Shown piece by piece: positions 1-7,956 of a DNA stretch of 15,559 bases. Within the stretch, counting starts at the first letter, position 1. Each line of letters opens with the position of its first letter. The notes under the pieces are model-generated. The model worked only from the letters and a program-made list of their open reading frames with translations. It was not told where the DNA came from and made no database searches. The translations under genes were made by a program, and so were the position numbers. The stretch lies in the NCBI GenBank assembly GCA_946611495.1, contig CAMODR010000004.1:1-15559 (forward strand), read 5' to 3'. Origin of the DNA: an uncultured Methanobrevibacter sp. (lineage in GTDB: Archaea > Methanobacteriota > Methanobacteria > Methanobacteriales > Methanobacteriaceae).

Positions 1-235
1 AGTTGGTTGGCTAGGTTGGTTGCGTTTGCTTGTGCTTCTTCTAGTTGGCCAGTTAAGTTGTTGATTGTTTGGTTGGCATCAGCGAGTTGGTTGGCTAGGT
101 TGGTTGCGTTTGCTTGTGCTTCTTCTAGTTGGCCAGTTAGATTGTTGATTGTTTGGTTGGCATCAGCGAGTTGGTTGGCTAGGTTAGTAGCATTGGCCTG
201 TGCTTCCTCCAATTGACCAGTTAAATCAGTAATAT
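1..235 (-). repeat. 84-bp tandem repeat coding for a 28-residue coiled-coil unit
   Basis: Unit A (1-84) and unit B (85-168) differ at only two positions. A third, more diverged unit begins at 169. Read on the minus strand the unit is four heptads, with hydrophobic residues (Leu, Ile, Ala) at alternating 4- and 3-residue spacing, for example LANQLADANQTINNLTGQLE. This is the pattern of a parallel coiled coil. The array runs off the left edge, so the copy number is unknown. Confidence 0.93.
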
Positions 236-3200
236 TCTGTTTAAGCTTTTCAAGCTCCTCGGGCATATTGGTTGTAATGGTAGTACCATTTACAGCAGGA
301 ATGGAATATTCAACTCCATCAACAACAACAGTAATATTGCCGATCCTGCAATCAACAATATTAACGGTTTTGCTTGCTTCATTATGGTTTTCATCAGGAA
401 CTGTTGTTATGGTTAATGTGTGATTTCCAGAATCCAAATCTTCAGGGATTGCAATGACGTTTTCATTAACCTCAACGTTCTCGTCATCGATTTCAGCAGA
501 TATTTCAATAGCGCCATCTGTTGTTACATCAACGTTGACGGATTCACCATAATAAATGACAATATCATTTACATTAATGGTGGAATTGACTTTTCTAACT
601 GTTATTGTTGCATTCTTGCTTACTGCGCTGTGATTTTCATCAGTAATTGTTGTTACTTCTAATTTATAGCTGCCTGCACTTAAATTCAATACAGTTATAG
701 TATTTCCTCTAACGAAAACAAGGGCTTCATCATGGTCTATTACTTCGGCATCAACGCCAGTAGCATTAGTGAATGAAATTTCACCAGATCCCATATCCTT
801 GTAATCAAATTCAATATCGCTGAGAGTCAATGTTGAATTGGCTTTATTGATATTTAAAGTTCCCCTTGCGCTTGCATTGGAAAAAGTGTCATCTCCAGAA
901 TAGTCAACAATGAGTTCATATTCATCAGCAGCAACAATTCCAAGTGAAATTGTAGCATTTAAATCTAAATCTTCAAATGTATAATCTGATTTTTTGCCTA
1001 TTAATGTTATATTGACTTTACCAGTGGCAGCAGACTCATAATTAAGAGCAATTGCTATGCTGTTGCCATAGGTAAGTTCATCGGATTCAACTGATAGGTT
1101 TGGATTTGATTTAATATTGTTTATTTCAATGGAATATGCGACGTTTTCAATATTTGCAGTTACAATTCCAGTTCCTAAACTAGTTGGATTGTATTTGACA
1201 GTTTCCCCTAATTTGGCAATGCTATCAACATCACCATTGGTTGCAGTCAATGTTAAATTAACCGGCTGTAATTGGCTATCGTCATATTCGGATATTCCTG
1301 TAGCGTTATATGAATATAGCTTAAATGTGATATCTGATGAATTTAAAATTTCAAGTGGATTTGGATCTGCTGTAGCATTCAAGAAGAGCCAAGTAATAAT
1401 TTCCGCATTAGTAGTTAATGGTTCAATATCAAAATTGCTTGCATTATTTCCAAACCAATTGTAATTTGCATTGGAAGCGGAATCATTTTTCATAAAATAG
1501 ATTGCAACGGCATCATTATTCAGGAAAATATTGTCATTGATTGATAAATTTTGCTTATTTGTATTATTGAAGTATACAACACCATTGCTGCCACTGTTAT
1601 TTACAAAAATACAAGCGGAAACAAGACCATCATTAGCAAACCAGTATAGAGCACCGCTCTTATTAGCTGAATTATTCACAAAACTGCAATCAGAAACAAC
1701 ACCTCTAGCACCGGAATCCCAGTAGATAGCAGCACCACTTCCATTAGCTGAATTATTCACAAAACTACAATTAGAAAGAACGCCACCAGCAGCTTCATTC
1801 CATAAGATAGCACCGCCATCATAGGCGGAATTATTCACAAAAATACAATTAGAAAGAGCACCGTTTGCACCTCCATCCCATACTATGGCACCACCATCAT
1901 TCATCTTAGCGGAATTGTTTACAAAACTGCAATCAGAAACAACGCCATTTGCAGCCTTCCAAAAGATAGCACCACCATATTTCTTAGCAGAATTATTCAC
2001 AAAACTGCAATCAGAAACAACGCCATTGGCACCGCGCCAATAGATAGCACCACCATGATCATCAGTAACAGTACTATTCACAAAACTGCAATCAGAAACA
2101 TTACCATTGGCACCATCCCAATAGATAGCAGCTCCATACATCTTAGCGGAATTGTTTACAAAACTGCAATCAGAAACAATACCTCTAGCGCCGGAATACC
2201 AATAGATAGCACCACCATTGCCGTCTATTTTAGCATTAGCGAATGTAATGTTATTGATTTCCACATCATCTGCTTGAATACGGAATATTCTTGCCATTCC
2301 GGTAGCATCTATGGTATAATTATTTCCAACAATTGTCAAAGGTCGATTAATATTTATTCCATTTTTAAATTTACTGTCAAAAATTGGGTTATAGATGAAA
2401 TCATTATCCAAAATAATAGTGTCATTATCGTTGCGGTTTATGAGATTGTTCAAGTCACGGAATGTTGTTCCATCTGAGATTTTTAATCTTGTAGTGTAGA
2501 AGGCATTTTCTATTGATGCTGTTAGCATACATTCGGCACTCTCTGGAGTGTAGTGAACCTTTTCTCCCAGTTTGGCTTGGGTAGTATTGATCCTTCCGTT
2601 AGTTGGAGTCACTGTTAAGTTAATCTCTTTCAAACGGTTGCTGTCATATTCTGATACTCCAGAAGGAGCATAAGTATATAATTTAAATATAATGTCGCAT
2701 GAATCAAGAATAGAAATTCCTTCAGGTTCTGATGTAGCATTCAAGAACAACCAATTATTCATTTCCATATTATTGGTTGCAGGTGTTATATCACAATTAG
2801 TTGCATTATTTCCAAACCAGTTGTAATCCGCATTGGAAGCGGAATCATTTCTCACAAAATAGATTGCAACGGCATCATTATTCAGGAAAATATTATGATT
2901 GATTGTTAAATTTTGACCAGAAATTTGATTATTGAAATATACGACACCATTTTCAGCACTGTTATTCACAAAAATACTGCCAGAAACATTACCATTATTT
3001 TTTTCCCAATATATGGCGCCACCATTACGCACAGCGGAATTATTCACAAAACTGCAATCAGAAACAACACCATCATTACTGCTCCAATAGATGGCGCCGC
3101 CCAGTATGGCAGAATTATTCATGAAACTGCAATCAGAAACAACACTGTTATCACTGGCTTGCCACATGATTGCACCTCCATTATTGGCGGAATTATTCAT

Positions 3201-5894
3201 GAAACTGCAATCAGAAACAATACTGCCGGCGCTTCCATAGAACGCTACAGCACCAGCCATTAGAGCACTATTATTTTCAAAAAGACAACTGGAAAGATTA
3301 GCATTGGCTCCTTGCCAGTAGATAGCGCCACCGTATCCGTTTGAGATGGCATTTGTGAATGTAATGTTTTTGATTTTTACATTGTCTGCTTGAATATGGA
3401 ATATTCTGGCCATTTCAGCAGCATTTATTGTATGTCCATTTCCGATAATTGTCACAGGACGATCAATGACTATTCCATCTGTAAAATTATAGTCGAATGT
3501 TGAGTTATAAGTGTAATCTCTATCCAAAACAATAGTGTTATTATTATTGGCGTTTATGATATAATCTAAGTCAAAGAATGTTGTTCCATCTGTGATTTTT
3601 AATGTTGTAGTGTAGGAGGCATTTTCTATTGATGCTGTTAGTGTTCCGATTCCATCACTCTCTGGAATGTACTGAACAGTTTTTCCAAGCTCCGTCTTGG
3701 TAGTATTGAATATTCCATTTGTTGGAGTTAATGTCAAGTCGACAGCTTTCAAACGGATGTTGTCATATTCTGATACTTCAGAAGGAGTATAAGCGTATAA
3801 TTTAAACAAGATATCTGATGAATCAAAAATAGATATCATGTCTGGATTTACAGTTGCATTCAGGAACAGCCAAGTATTTATTTCCGCGTTATTAGTTACT
3901 GGTGCGGTATCATAATTTGTTGCATTGTTTCCAAACCAGTTGTAATCTGTATTGGAATCAGAATCATTTTTATCAAAATAGATTGCAACACCATTATTAT
4001 TCAGGAAAATATTATCATTGATTGTCAAATGGGAAGTGGAATTATCATTTCTGAAAAATATGGTACCGGTATTAGCGCGGTTATTCACAAAAACACTGCT
4101 GGAAACAACGCCTCCCGCACGATTCATCCAGAGGGCACTGCCGTTAGAGGATGCAGTGTTACAGTTAAAGATAGAATTTTCTACAGTGGCACGGCTCTCA
4201 AAGTCAATTGCGCCACCAAATTTAGCAGAGTTATTGGTAAAATTACAATTTGTTGCTTTACCATTGCCCTTAAATAAAATTGCACCACCTTCAGTAGCAT
4301 TGTTTTCAGTAAAACTGGAATTTGTTACTTCACCATTCTTATAAAATACAATTGCACCACCAAAATACCTATCAGAACGTATATCAGTAGCGCAATTCTT
4401 AACAAAATTAGAATTTTCTACAGTACTGTCCTCTGAAAAGAAGATTGCACCGCCATCCTGTGCTTTATTATTGGTGAAATTAGAATTTTCTACAGTACCT
4501 GCTCCATTAAAGTAAACTGCACCACCTTGCTTATCAGCCTCATTATCAGTGAAATTACAATTTATTAGTTCACCTGTGGTATAAAAGACAATTCCGCCGC
4601 CATACTCATCCCAGGCTTCATTCTTGATAAAGATGGAATTTTCTACAGTACCGTCCCCTGTAAACCATATTGCACCGCCATCTCCAGCTAGGTTTTCAGT
4701 AAAATTACAATCTGTTACTTTGCCATCTTCCTCAAAGGAAACTGCACCTCCGTGAAAAGCTGAGTTTTTAGTAAAACTGCAATTTTCTAATTTGCCCGCG
4801 CTGGCATTCCAAAAGATAGCGCCCCCATCACCTGTAAGTTCTTCTGCTTTGTTTTCAGTAAAATTACAATTTGATATGATAGTTGATCCATAAATTTCAA
4901 TTGCACCACCGTCTTTTGCAGAATTCTTGTCAAAACTGCAATTTTCTAGTTTACCATTGCCATAAATCTCAATTGCACCTCCAGAATTATAAGCCTTATT
5001 ATTAGTGAAAGTACAATTTATCGCATTACCCTCTGCATTAAAGCAAATTGCACCAGCCCATGAAAAATACCCTTGAGCAGAGTTATTGGTAAAATTACAA
5101 TTTATCGCATTACCTGTACCATTAAAGCAAACAGCACCGCCTCCTCCTAAAATATCATAAACAGCAGTGTTATTGACAAAAGTACAATTTTCTATAGTAC
5201 CACTTTCCTCGAAGCAAATTGCACCGCCAGAATATACCGCTTGGTTATAGCTGAAATTACAATTTATTGCTTTGCTGTTAGATTTATTGAAGCAAACTGC
5301 ACCGGCAGCGTTTGCAGAGTTATTAATAAAATTACAATCTTCAACGGTACCGGACTTTTCAAAGTAAATTGCAGCACCCTCATCATCAGTAGCTGTCTCA
5401 TTATCTGTAGTTACATTGGCGTTTATAATGGTTAGGTTTTTAATTGTTACGCCGGAAGCAGTTACTTTAAATGCTCGAATAGCTGATCCGGCCATATCAA
5501 TAATCGCACCATTACCGTTAATAACACTATTACTCTCGGATATTTGGATTGTATTGCCGCTATCGTAAGTATAGTAGTCGTGTGTCAATACAATGTCTCC
5601 TCCAGTGCCAATCTCGCTAGAGAGCCCTGAATATGTGCCGGGATTATTGCCTGATTCCTTCAAATCATTTCCAGCATATACAATTTTATTATCATCAATT
5701 GCCTTTATAGGTTCTTCATCATAGTTATCATTAGCATTTGAAACATCATCATGGATTGTTTCATCTAAAATAAGTTCTTCATTATTATCAGTACTAATAA
5801 TATCCTCTGCAATATCTTCTGCTGCGCTTGCAGCTGAGATGCTAAAGAGAACAAGTAAAATTAGCACTATATATATACCTCTTTGGATTTTCAT
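1..5894 (-). CDS. Giant adhesin-like secreted beta-helix protein, C-terminus missing (cut by window edge)
   Basis: The frame is open from ATG at 5894 to the window edge, at least 1964 codons without a stop. The start has GGTGA 8 bases upstream (5902-5906). Residues 1-23 are a signal peptide: MKIQRG, a hydrophobic core IYIVLILLVLF, then SISAASA before the probable cleavage site. An acidic linker follows to about residue 80. Right-handed parallel beta-helix repeats of the type GGAI-x6-G-x3-NCxFxNNxA form three blocks (about 85-620, 800-1000, 1190-1450). Each block is followed by an NWFGNN module (near residues 650, 1026, 1479). Bacterial Ig-like repeats (DENHxxxSKxxTI) span about 1570-1870, then a heptad coiled coil runs off the edge. 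Such adhesin-like proteins are numerous in gut Methanobrevibacter and are thought to bind host, plant or partner-cell surfaces; the ligand here is unknown. The many Asn-x-Ser/Thr sites would suit archaeal N-glycosylation. The protein class is confident; the exact function is not. Confidence 0.9.
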   Translation of the reverse strand, partial: MKIQRGIYIVLILLVLFSISAASAAEDIAEDIISTDNNEELILDETIHDDVSNANDNYDEEPIKAIDDNKIVYAGNDLKESGNNPGTYSGLSSEIGTGGDIVLTHDYYTYDSGNTIQISESNSVINGNGAIIDMAGSAIRAFKVTASGVTIKNLTIINANVTTDNETATDDEGAAIYFEKSGTVEDCNFINNSANAAGAVCFNKSNSKAINCNFSYNQAVYSGGAICFEESGTIENCTFVNNTAVYDILGGGGAVCFNGTGNAINCNFTNNSAQGYFSWAGAICFNAEGNAINCTFTNNKAYNSGGAIEIYGNGKLENCSFDKNSAKDGGAIEIYGSTIISNCNFTENKAEELTGDGGAIFWNASAGKLENCSFTKNSAFHGGAVSFEEDGKVTDCNFTENLAGDGGAIWFTGDGTVENSIFIKNEAWDEYGGGIVFYTTGELINCNFTDNEADKQGGAVYFNGAGTVENSNFTNNKAQDGGAIFFSEDSTVENSNFVKNCATDIRSDRYFGGAIVFYKNGEVTNSSFTENNATEGGAILFKGNGKATNCNFTNNSAKFGGAIDFESRATVENSIFNCNTASSNGSALWMNRAGGVVSSSVFVNNRANTGTIFFRNDNSTSHLTINDNIFLNNNGVAIYFDKNDSDSNTDYNWFGNNATNYDTAPVTNNAEINTWLFLNATVNPDMISIFDSSDILFKLYAYTPSEVSEYDNIRLKAVDLTLTPTNGIFNTTKTELGKTVQYIPESDGIGTLTASIENASYTTTLKITDGTTFFDLDYIINANNNNTIVLDRDYTYNSTFDYNFTDGIVIDRPVTIIGNGHTINAAEMARIFHIQADNVKIKNITFTNAISNGYGGAIYWQGANANLSSCLFENNSALMAGAVAFYGSAGSIVSDCSFMNNSANNGGAIMWQASDNSVVSDCSFMNNSAILGGAIYWSSNDGVVSDCSFVNNSAVRNGGAIYWEKNNGNVSGSIFVNNSAENGVVYFNNQISGQNLTINHNIFLNNDAVAIYFVRNDSASNADYNWFGNNATNCDITPATNNMEMNNWLFLNATSEPEGISILDSCDIIFKLYTYAPSGVSEYDSNRLKEINLTVTPTNGRINTTQAKLGEKVHYTPESAECMLTASIENAFYTTRLKISDGTTFRDLNNLINRNDNDTIILDNDFIYNPIFDSKFKNGININRPLTIVGNNYTIDATGMARIFRIQADDVEINNITFANAKIDGNGGAIYWYSGARGIVSDCSFVNNSAKMYGAAIYWDGANGNVSDCSFVNSTVTDDHGGAIYWRGANGVVSDCSFVNNSAKKYGGAIFWKAANGVVSDCSFVNNSAKMNDGGAIVWDGGANGALSNCIFVNNSAYDGGAILWNEAAGGVLSNCSFVNNSANGSGAAIYWDSGARGVVSDCSFVNNSANKSGALYWFANDGLVSACIFVNNSGSNGVVYFNNTNKQNLSINDNIFLNNDAVAIYFMKNDSASNANYNWFGNNASNFDIEPLTTNAEIITWLFLNATADPNPLEILNSSDITFKLYSYNATGISEYDDSQLQPVNLTLTATNGDVDSIAKLGETVKYNPTSLGTGIVTANIENVAYSIEINNIKSNPNLSVESDELTYGNSIAIALNYESAATGKVNITLIGKKSDYTFEDLDLNATISLGIVAADEYELIVDYSGDDTFSNASARGTLNINKANSTLTLSDIEFDYKDMGSGEISFTNATGVDAEVIDHDEALVFVRGNTITVLNLSAGSYKLEVTTITDENHSAVSKNATITVRKVNSTINVNDIVIYYGESVNVDVTTDGAIEISAEIDDENVEVNENVIAIPEDLDSGNHTLTITTVPDENHNEASKTVNIVDCRIGNITVVVDGVEYSIPAVNGTTITTNMPEELEKLKQNITDLTGQLEEAQANATNLANQLADANQTINNLTGQLEEAQANATNLANQLADANQTINNLTGQLEEAQANATNLANQ
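1605..2215 (-). repeat. Near-identical beta-helix coding repeats within the adhesin gene, about 75-84 bp each
   Basis: About eight consecutive units share the core gaattattcacaaaactgc followed by aatcagaaac. On the minus strand this encodes SDCSFVNNSA, followed by GGAIYW. Each unit is one beta-helix rung of roughly 25-28 residues. A second, shorter run of the same units is at about 3020-3260. Identity is higher at the DNA level than in the other blocks of the gene (4040-5400), suggesting recent duplication or gene conversion. Confidence 0.85.
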
Positions 5895-5934
5895 TCTCCT
5901 TTCACCTTAAAAATAATTTTTCATTATTTAAAAA

Positions 5935-5955
5935 TTTATATTATATATTATATAT
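5935..5955 (-). promoter_or_regulatory. Probable TATA box of the adhesin gene
   Basis: An alternating TA stretch lies 41-61 bases upstream of the adhesin ATG. An archaeal start about 25 bases downstream would give a short leader that still contains the GGTGA site at 5902-5906. No clear BRE can be picked out of such AT-rich DNA, so the exact box is uncertain. Confidence 0.5.
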
Positions 5956-6053
5956 CAATTATGATTTTTTAACTCCATTTAGTATTTATTCATTAAATAT
6001 TTTATTCATTAAGTATTTTTTATGATTTTTTTAAATTTTTCAAATATTTTTTT

Positions 6054-6166
6054 CAAGATTATCTATATAATTTTATAATAATTTTTTTAATATTTTTTAA
6101 TATTTTTCAGATTTTTTCAAGATTCTCATTGTAATTTTATAATAATTTTTTTAATTTTTTTTTAAT
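6054..6166. repeat. AT-rich direct repeat array, units 1 and 2 (unit 2 split by the IS)
   Basis: Unit 1 is 6054-6117 (64 bp): it starts caagatta, passes through ttttataataattttttt and ends cagatttttt. Unit 2 starts at 6118 with caagattctcattg and breaks off at 6166, where the insertion sequence begins. Its tail resumes at 7440-7455. A third unit is at 7456-7520. The array lies between the adhesin promoter and the fwd control region, and no coding potential is seen in it. The rest of 5895-6053 is AT-rich leader and promoter DNA with nothing else recognisable. Confidence 0.85.
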
Positions 6167-6277
6167 CTTGTAGAAACCATTATCAAAAAAAGTTAACTGA
6201 CGATTTTAATCAATTATTTTGATTAAATAATTGTTAATATGTCTTTATTTTATAAATAAATGACTTTGAATCGTTAT

Positions 6278-6381
6278 TTTTTTACACTTGAAATATTACT
6301 ATCGTGAAAAAAAATTTTAACATTCCTTTATTTCCAATATAAAGACCTAAAAATGCTTTAAATTTTTTACACTTGAAATAT
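6278..6381 (+). repeat. Pair of 19-bp direct repeats in the left end of the IS
   Basis: ttttttacacttgaaatat occurs at 6278-6296 and again, identical, at 6363-6381, 85 bases apart. Both lie between the left inverted end and the transposase start. They could be transposase-binding sites or promoter elements; the sequence alone does not decide. Confidence 0.8.
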
Positions 6382-6447
6382 AACTTGTTGATTAGTAAAA
6401 TAACAAATATAAAGTTATTTATAGTAAAAAGGGGAATAAATATAAGT

Positions 6448-7409
6448 ATGACAAGAAAAACAATTCATTCCCCATATTATTATATAGTTTCAAGACATTT
6501 AACTCTTTCTGATTTTGGTTTGAAAATCAATGGAAAAATTCCAAACGAAAAACAATTCAGCAGTGGTAAAAATTCAAATATGTTCTTAAATTTTATTGAA
6601 AAGACATATAACTCTGCTTTAATTGTTTTTAGCAAATATTCCAATGATTACAGCAACCATTTGTACACACAACCCCAATTATTCACTATTTTGGCTGCAA
6701 AAATTTATCTGAAGTCCACATATCGTGGAATAATTGATATTTTGGAGCCATGCACTGAAATACTTAAGTTTCTGGGGCTTTCCAAGTTGCCGCACTACAC
6801 AACAATCCAGAAATTCTTTGAAAGACTTTCTAACACTCAAATAAAGTATCTGAATGATTATTTATTATTGGATCATCCGGAAAAGAGTGAATTGATTGCT
6901 TTAGATGGAACTGGACATACAAGTGACTATGCTGATAAATATTACGCTCAAATTAGGACTAAAAAGCGAAAAGGATACACTAAAAATCATATTACTATCG
7001 ATGTTGACACCCGAATGATCCTCCATTATGGAGTTTCTAGAGGTCCAAAACATGATACTAAATTTGCTTTGGCAGCCATTAGGCAAACAAAGAAATATAA
7101 TCCACACTACATCTTAGCAGACAGGGCTTATGACTCTGAAGAGATAAGAAAAACATTAACGAAGAAGCAAAGGCTTTTGACCAAATTCCTCTTAAAACAA
7201 GAGCAAAAAAAGGCCATTATCGTATAAACAGTTCAACAATCTTCAGACCTAAGGTTTATGGTAGAAGAATGAATGTGGAAAGCGTAATTTTTGTTATAAA
7301 ACAAAAATTTTCAGGTATAAACTTTTCTCGAAGTGAAAATTTGCGTAATAAGGAAACCAAGCTAAAAGACGTATTATATAACATTTACAGGTACATACAA
7401 ATCTTTTAG
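6448..7409 (+). CDS. DDE transposase of the IS4/IS5 superfamily, read in two frames (-1 shift near 7149-7153)
   Basis: The enzyme would cut and join the IS ends. The first frame runs from ATG 6448 (AAAAGGGG about 12 bases upstream) to the stop at 7227. It carries the first two catalytic residues: Asp153 in LIALDGTGH and Asp225 in YILADRAYDSEE. At the A run 7149-7153 the conserved reading moves to the -1 frame, giving NINEEAKAFDQIPLKTRAKK and ending at TAG 7407-7409, about 320 residues in all. The -1 frame contains Y271-x2-R274-x3-E278-x6-K285, exactly the Y(2)R(3)E(6)K signature of these transposases. The 260-residue product of the first frame alone therefore lacks the catalytic Glu. Either ribosomes slip at the A run, or one A has been lost and the gene is dead. 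An in-frame TTG at 6373 is open upstream but has no ribosome site. Confidence 0.82.
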
Positions 7410-7455
7410 AAAGGGTTTCTACAAGGCTTTTTTTTTAATATTTTTCAGATTTTTT

Positions 7456-7520
7456 CAAGATTCTCATTGTAGTTTTATAATAATTTTTTTAATATTTTTT
7501 TAATATTTTTCAGATTTTTT
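7456..7520. repeat. AT-rich direct repeat, unit 3
   Basis: This 65-bp unit starts caagattctcattgtagt and ends cagattttttt. It matches the array at 6054-6166 and lies directly right of the tail of unit 2, so it was contiguous with that array before the IS inserted. Confidence 0.85.
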
Positions 7521-7548
7521 TATAGAAAATCATTGATGAAATAGGTAT

Positions 7549-7587
7549 GTGTACTTACTACACCATAATCATGTGTAATTAGTACAC
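7549..7587. promoter_or_regulatory. Two GTGTA-N5-TACAC palindromes forming a larger inverted repeat; possible operator or hairpin terminator
   Basis: GTGTA-CTTAC-TACAC is at 7549-7563 and GTGTA-ATTAG-TACAC at 7573-7587. Their centres are 24 bases apart. Each is a palindrome, and the two also pair with each other (13 of 15 positions) around the 9-base spacer cataatcat. On the plus strand a C and a T run (7588-7595) follow. This could therefore be a double protein-binding site upstream of the fwd operon, or a hairpin ending transcription from the IS. Confidence 0.6.
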
Positions 7588-7852
7588 CTTTTTTTGTTTG
7601 GCCTAAATATTTTAAAAATTTTTAAAAATTCGATGTAAAATTACTTACATATTGGAGATATAATTGATATAATTTTCATCATTTTTTAGGTATTTTTATT
7701 CTATTAATATAACTTTAAAAATATAAAAAATTTTTATAAAGAATTTAATTTATATAATAATTGATTTAAAATAATATTAATTAAAATAAGTGATAATAGA
7801 TTCTTAAATCTAATAAAAATAGTTATAATTATGAATATTTCTTTTTAAAAAA
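7588..7852. other. AT-rich intergenic DNA with no gene seen
   Basis: This is the middle of the 530-base gap between the IS and fwdH. It is almost entirely A and T, has no open frame with a ribosome site, and shows no RNA gene or structured riboswitch that I can recognise. Confidence 0.6.
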
Positions 7853-7867
7853 GTGTATATAATACAC
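7853..7867. promoter_or_regulatory. Third GTGTA-N5-TACAC palindrome, with TATATAA at its core
   Basis: GTGTA-TATAA-TACAC has the same arms and spacing as the pair at 7549-7587. It lies 90 bases before the fwdH start. Its centre resembles a TATA box, so a bound protein could compete with TBP if this promoter is used. Confidence 0.6.
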
Positions 7868-7908
7868 AGTAATATATAAAGCTTTTGACTTGAGTCTAAG
7901 TAAATACC

Positions 7909-7926
7909 TTTTATAAGTATATTTAA
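7909..7926 (+). promoter_or_regulatory. Probable TATA element of the fwd operon
   Basis: ttttataagtatattt lies about 40 bases before the fwdH ATG. A start about 25 bases downstream would fall near 7935-7942, at the GTGTACAC palindrome, leaving a short leader with GGTGA. A second candidate, aatatataaa, is at 7871-7880. Confidence 0.45.
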
Positions 7927-7937
7927 TAAATATTATA

Positions 7938-7945
7938 GTGTACAC
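7938..7945. promoter_or_regulatory. GTGTACAC palindrome at the predicted fwd transcription start
   Basis: This perfect 8-bp palindrome has the same GTGTA/TACAC arms as the upstream sites, without the 5-base spacer. It lies just before the fwdH ribosome site (GGTGA, 7948-7952). A protein bound here would block initiation. It is short, so chance occurrence is possible. Confidence 0.4.
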
Positions 7946-7956
7946 ATGGTGAATTT

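Larger units (their letters stand above)
6167..7425 (+). mobile_element. Insertion sequence of the IS4/IS5 superfamily, 1259 bp
   Basis: The element is bounded by inverted ends: cttgtagaaacc at 6167-6178 and its exact complement at 7414-7425. Weaker matching continues inward for about ten more bases. It contains a single transposase gene. Outside the ends, T9-AAT occurs on both sides (6155-6166 and 7428-7439), a likely target duplication, although two bases (GC, 7426-7427) separate the right end from it. Removing the IS and one copy of T9-AAT restores a 65-bp AT-rich repeat that matches the unit at 7456-7520. Exact family assignment needs a search against an IS collection. Confidence 0.85.

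Noticed and set aside
1605..2215. Regular repeats that might suggest a CRISPR array
   Set aside because: Repeats are coding, in frame, about 78-81 bp, with related rather than unique spacers. They translate to beta-helix rungs.
420..5435. Several short plus-strand open frames of 64-140 codons across the adhesin region
   Set aside because: They lie opposite one continuous minus-strand frame with clear domain repeats. Their own repeats are reflections of the beta-helix rungs, and they lack ribosome sites.
6373..6447. TTG at 6373 as transposase start
   Set aside because: It falls inside the 19-bp direct repeat and lacks a ribosome site. ATG 6448 follows AAAAGGGG.
7588..7956. A riboswitch or small RNA in the fwd leader
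   Set aside because: The predicted leader is only about 20 bases and the upstream DNA has no recognisable conserved RNA structure. No tRNA or rRNA was seen anywhere in the window.
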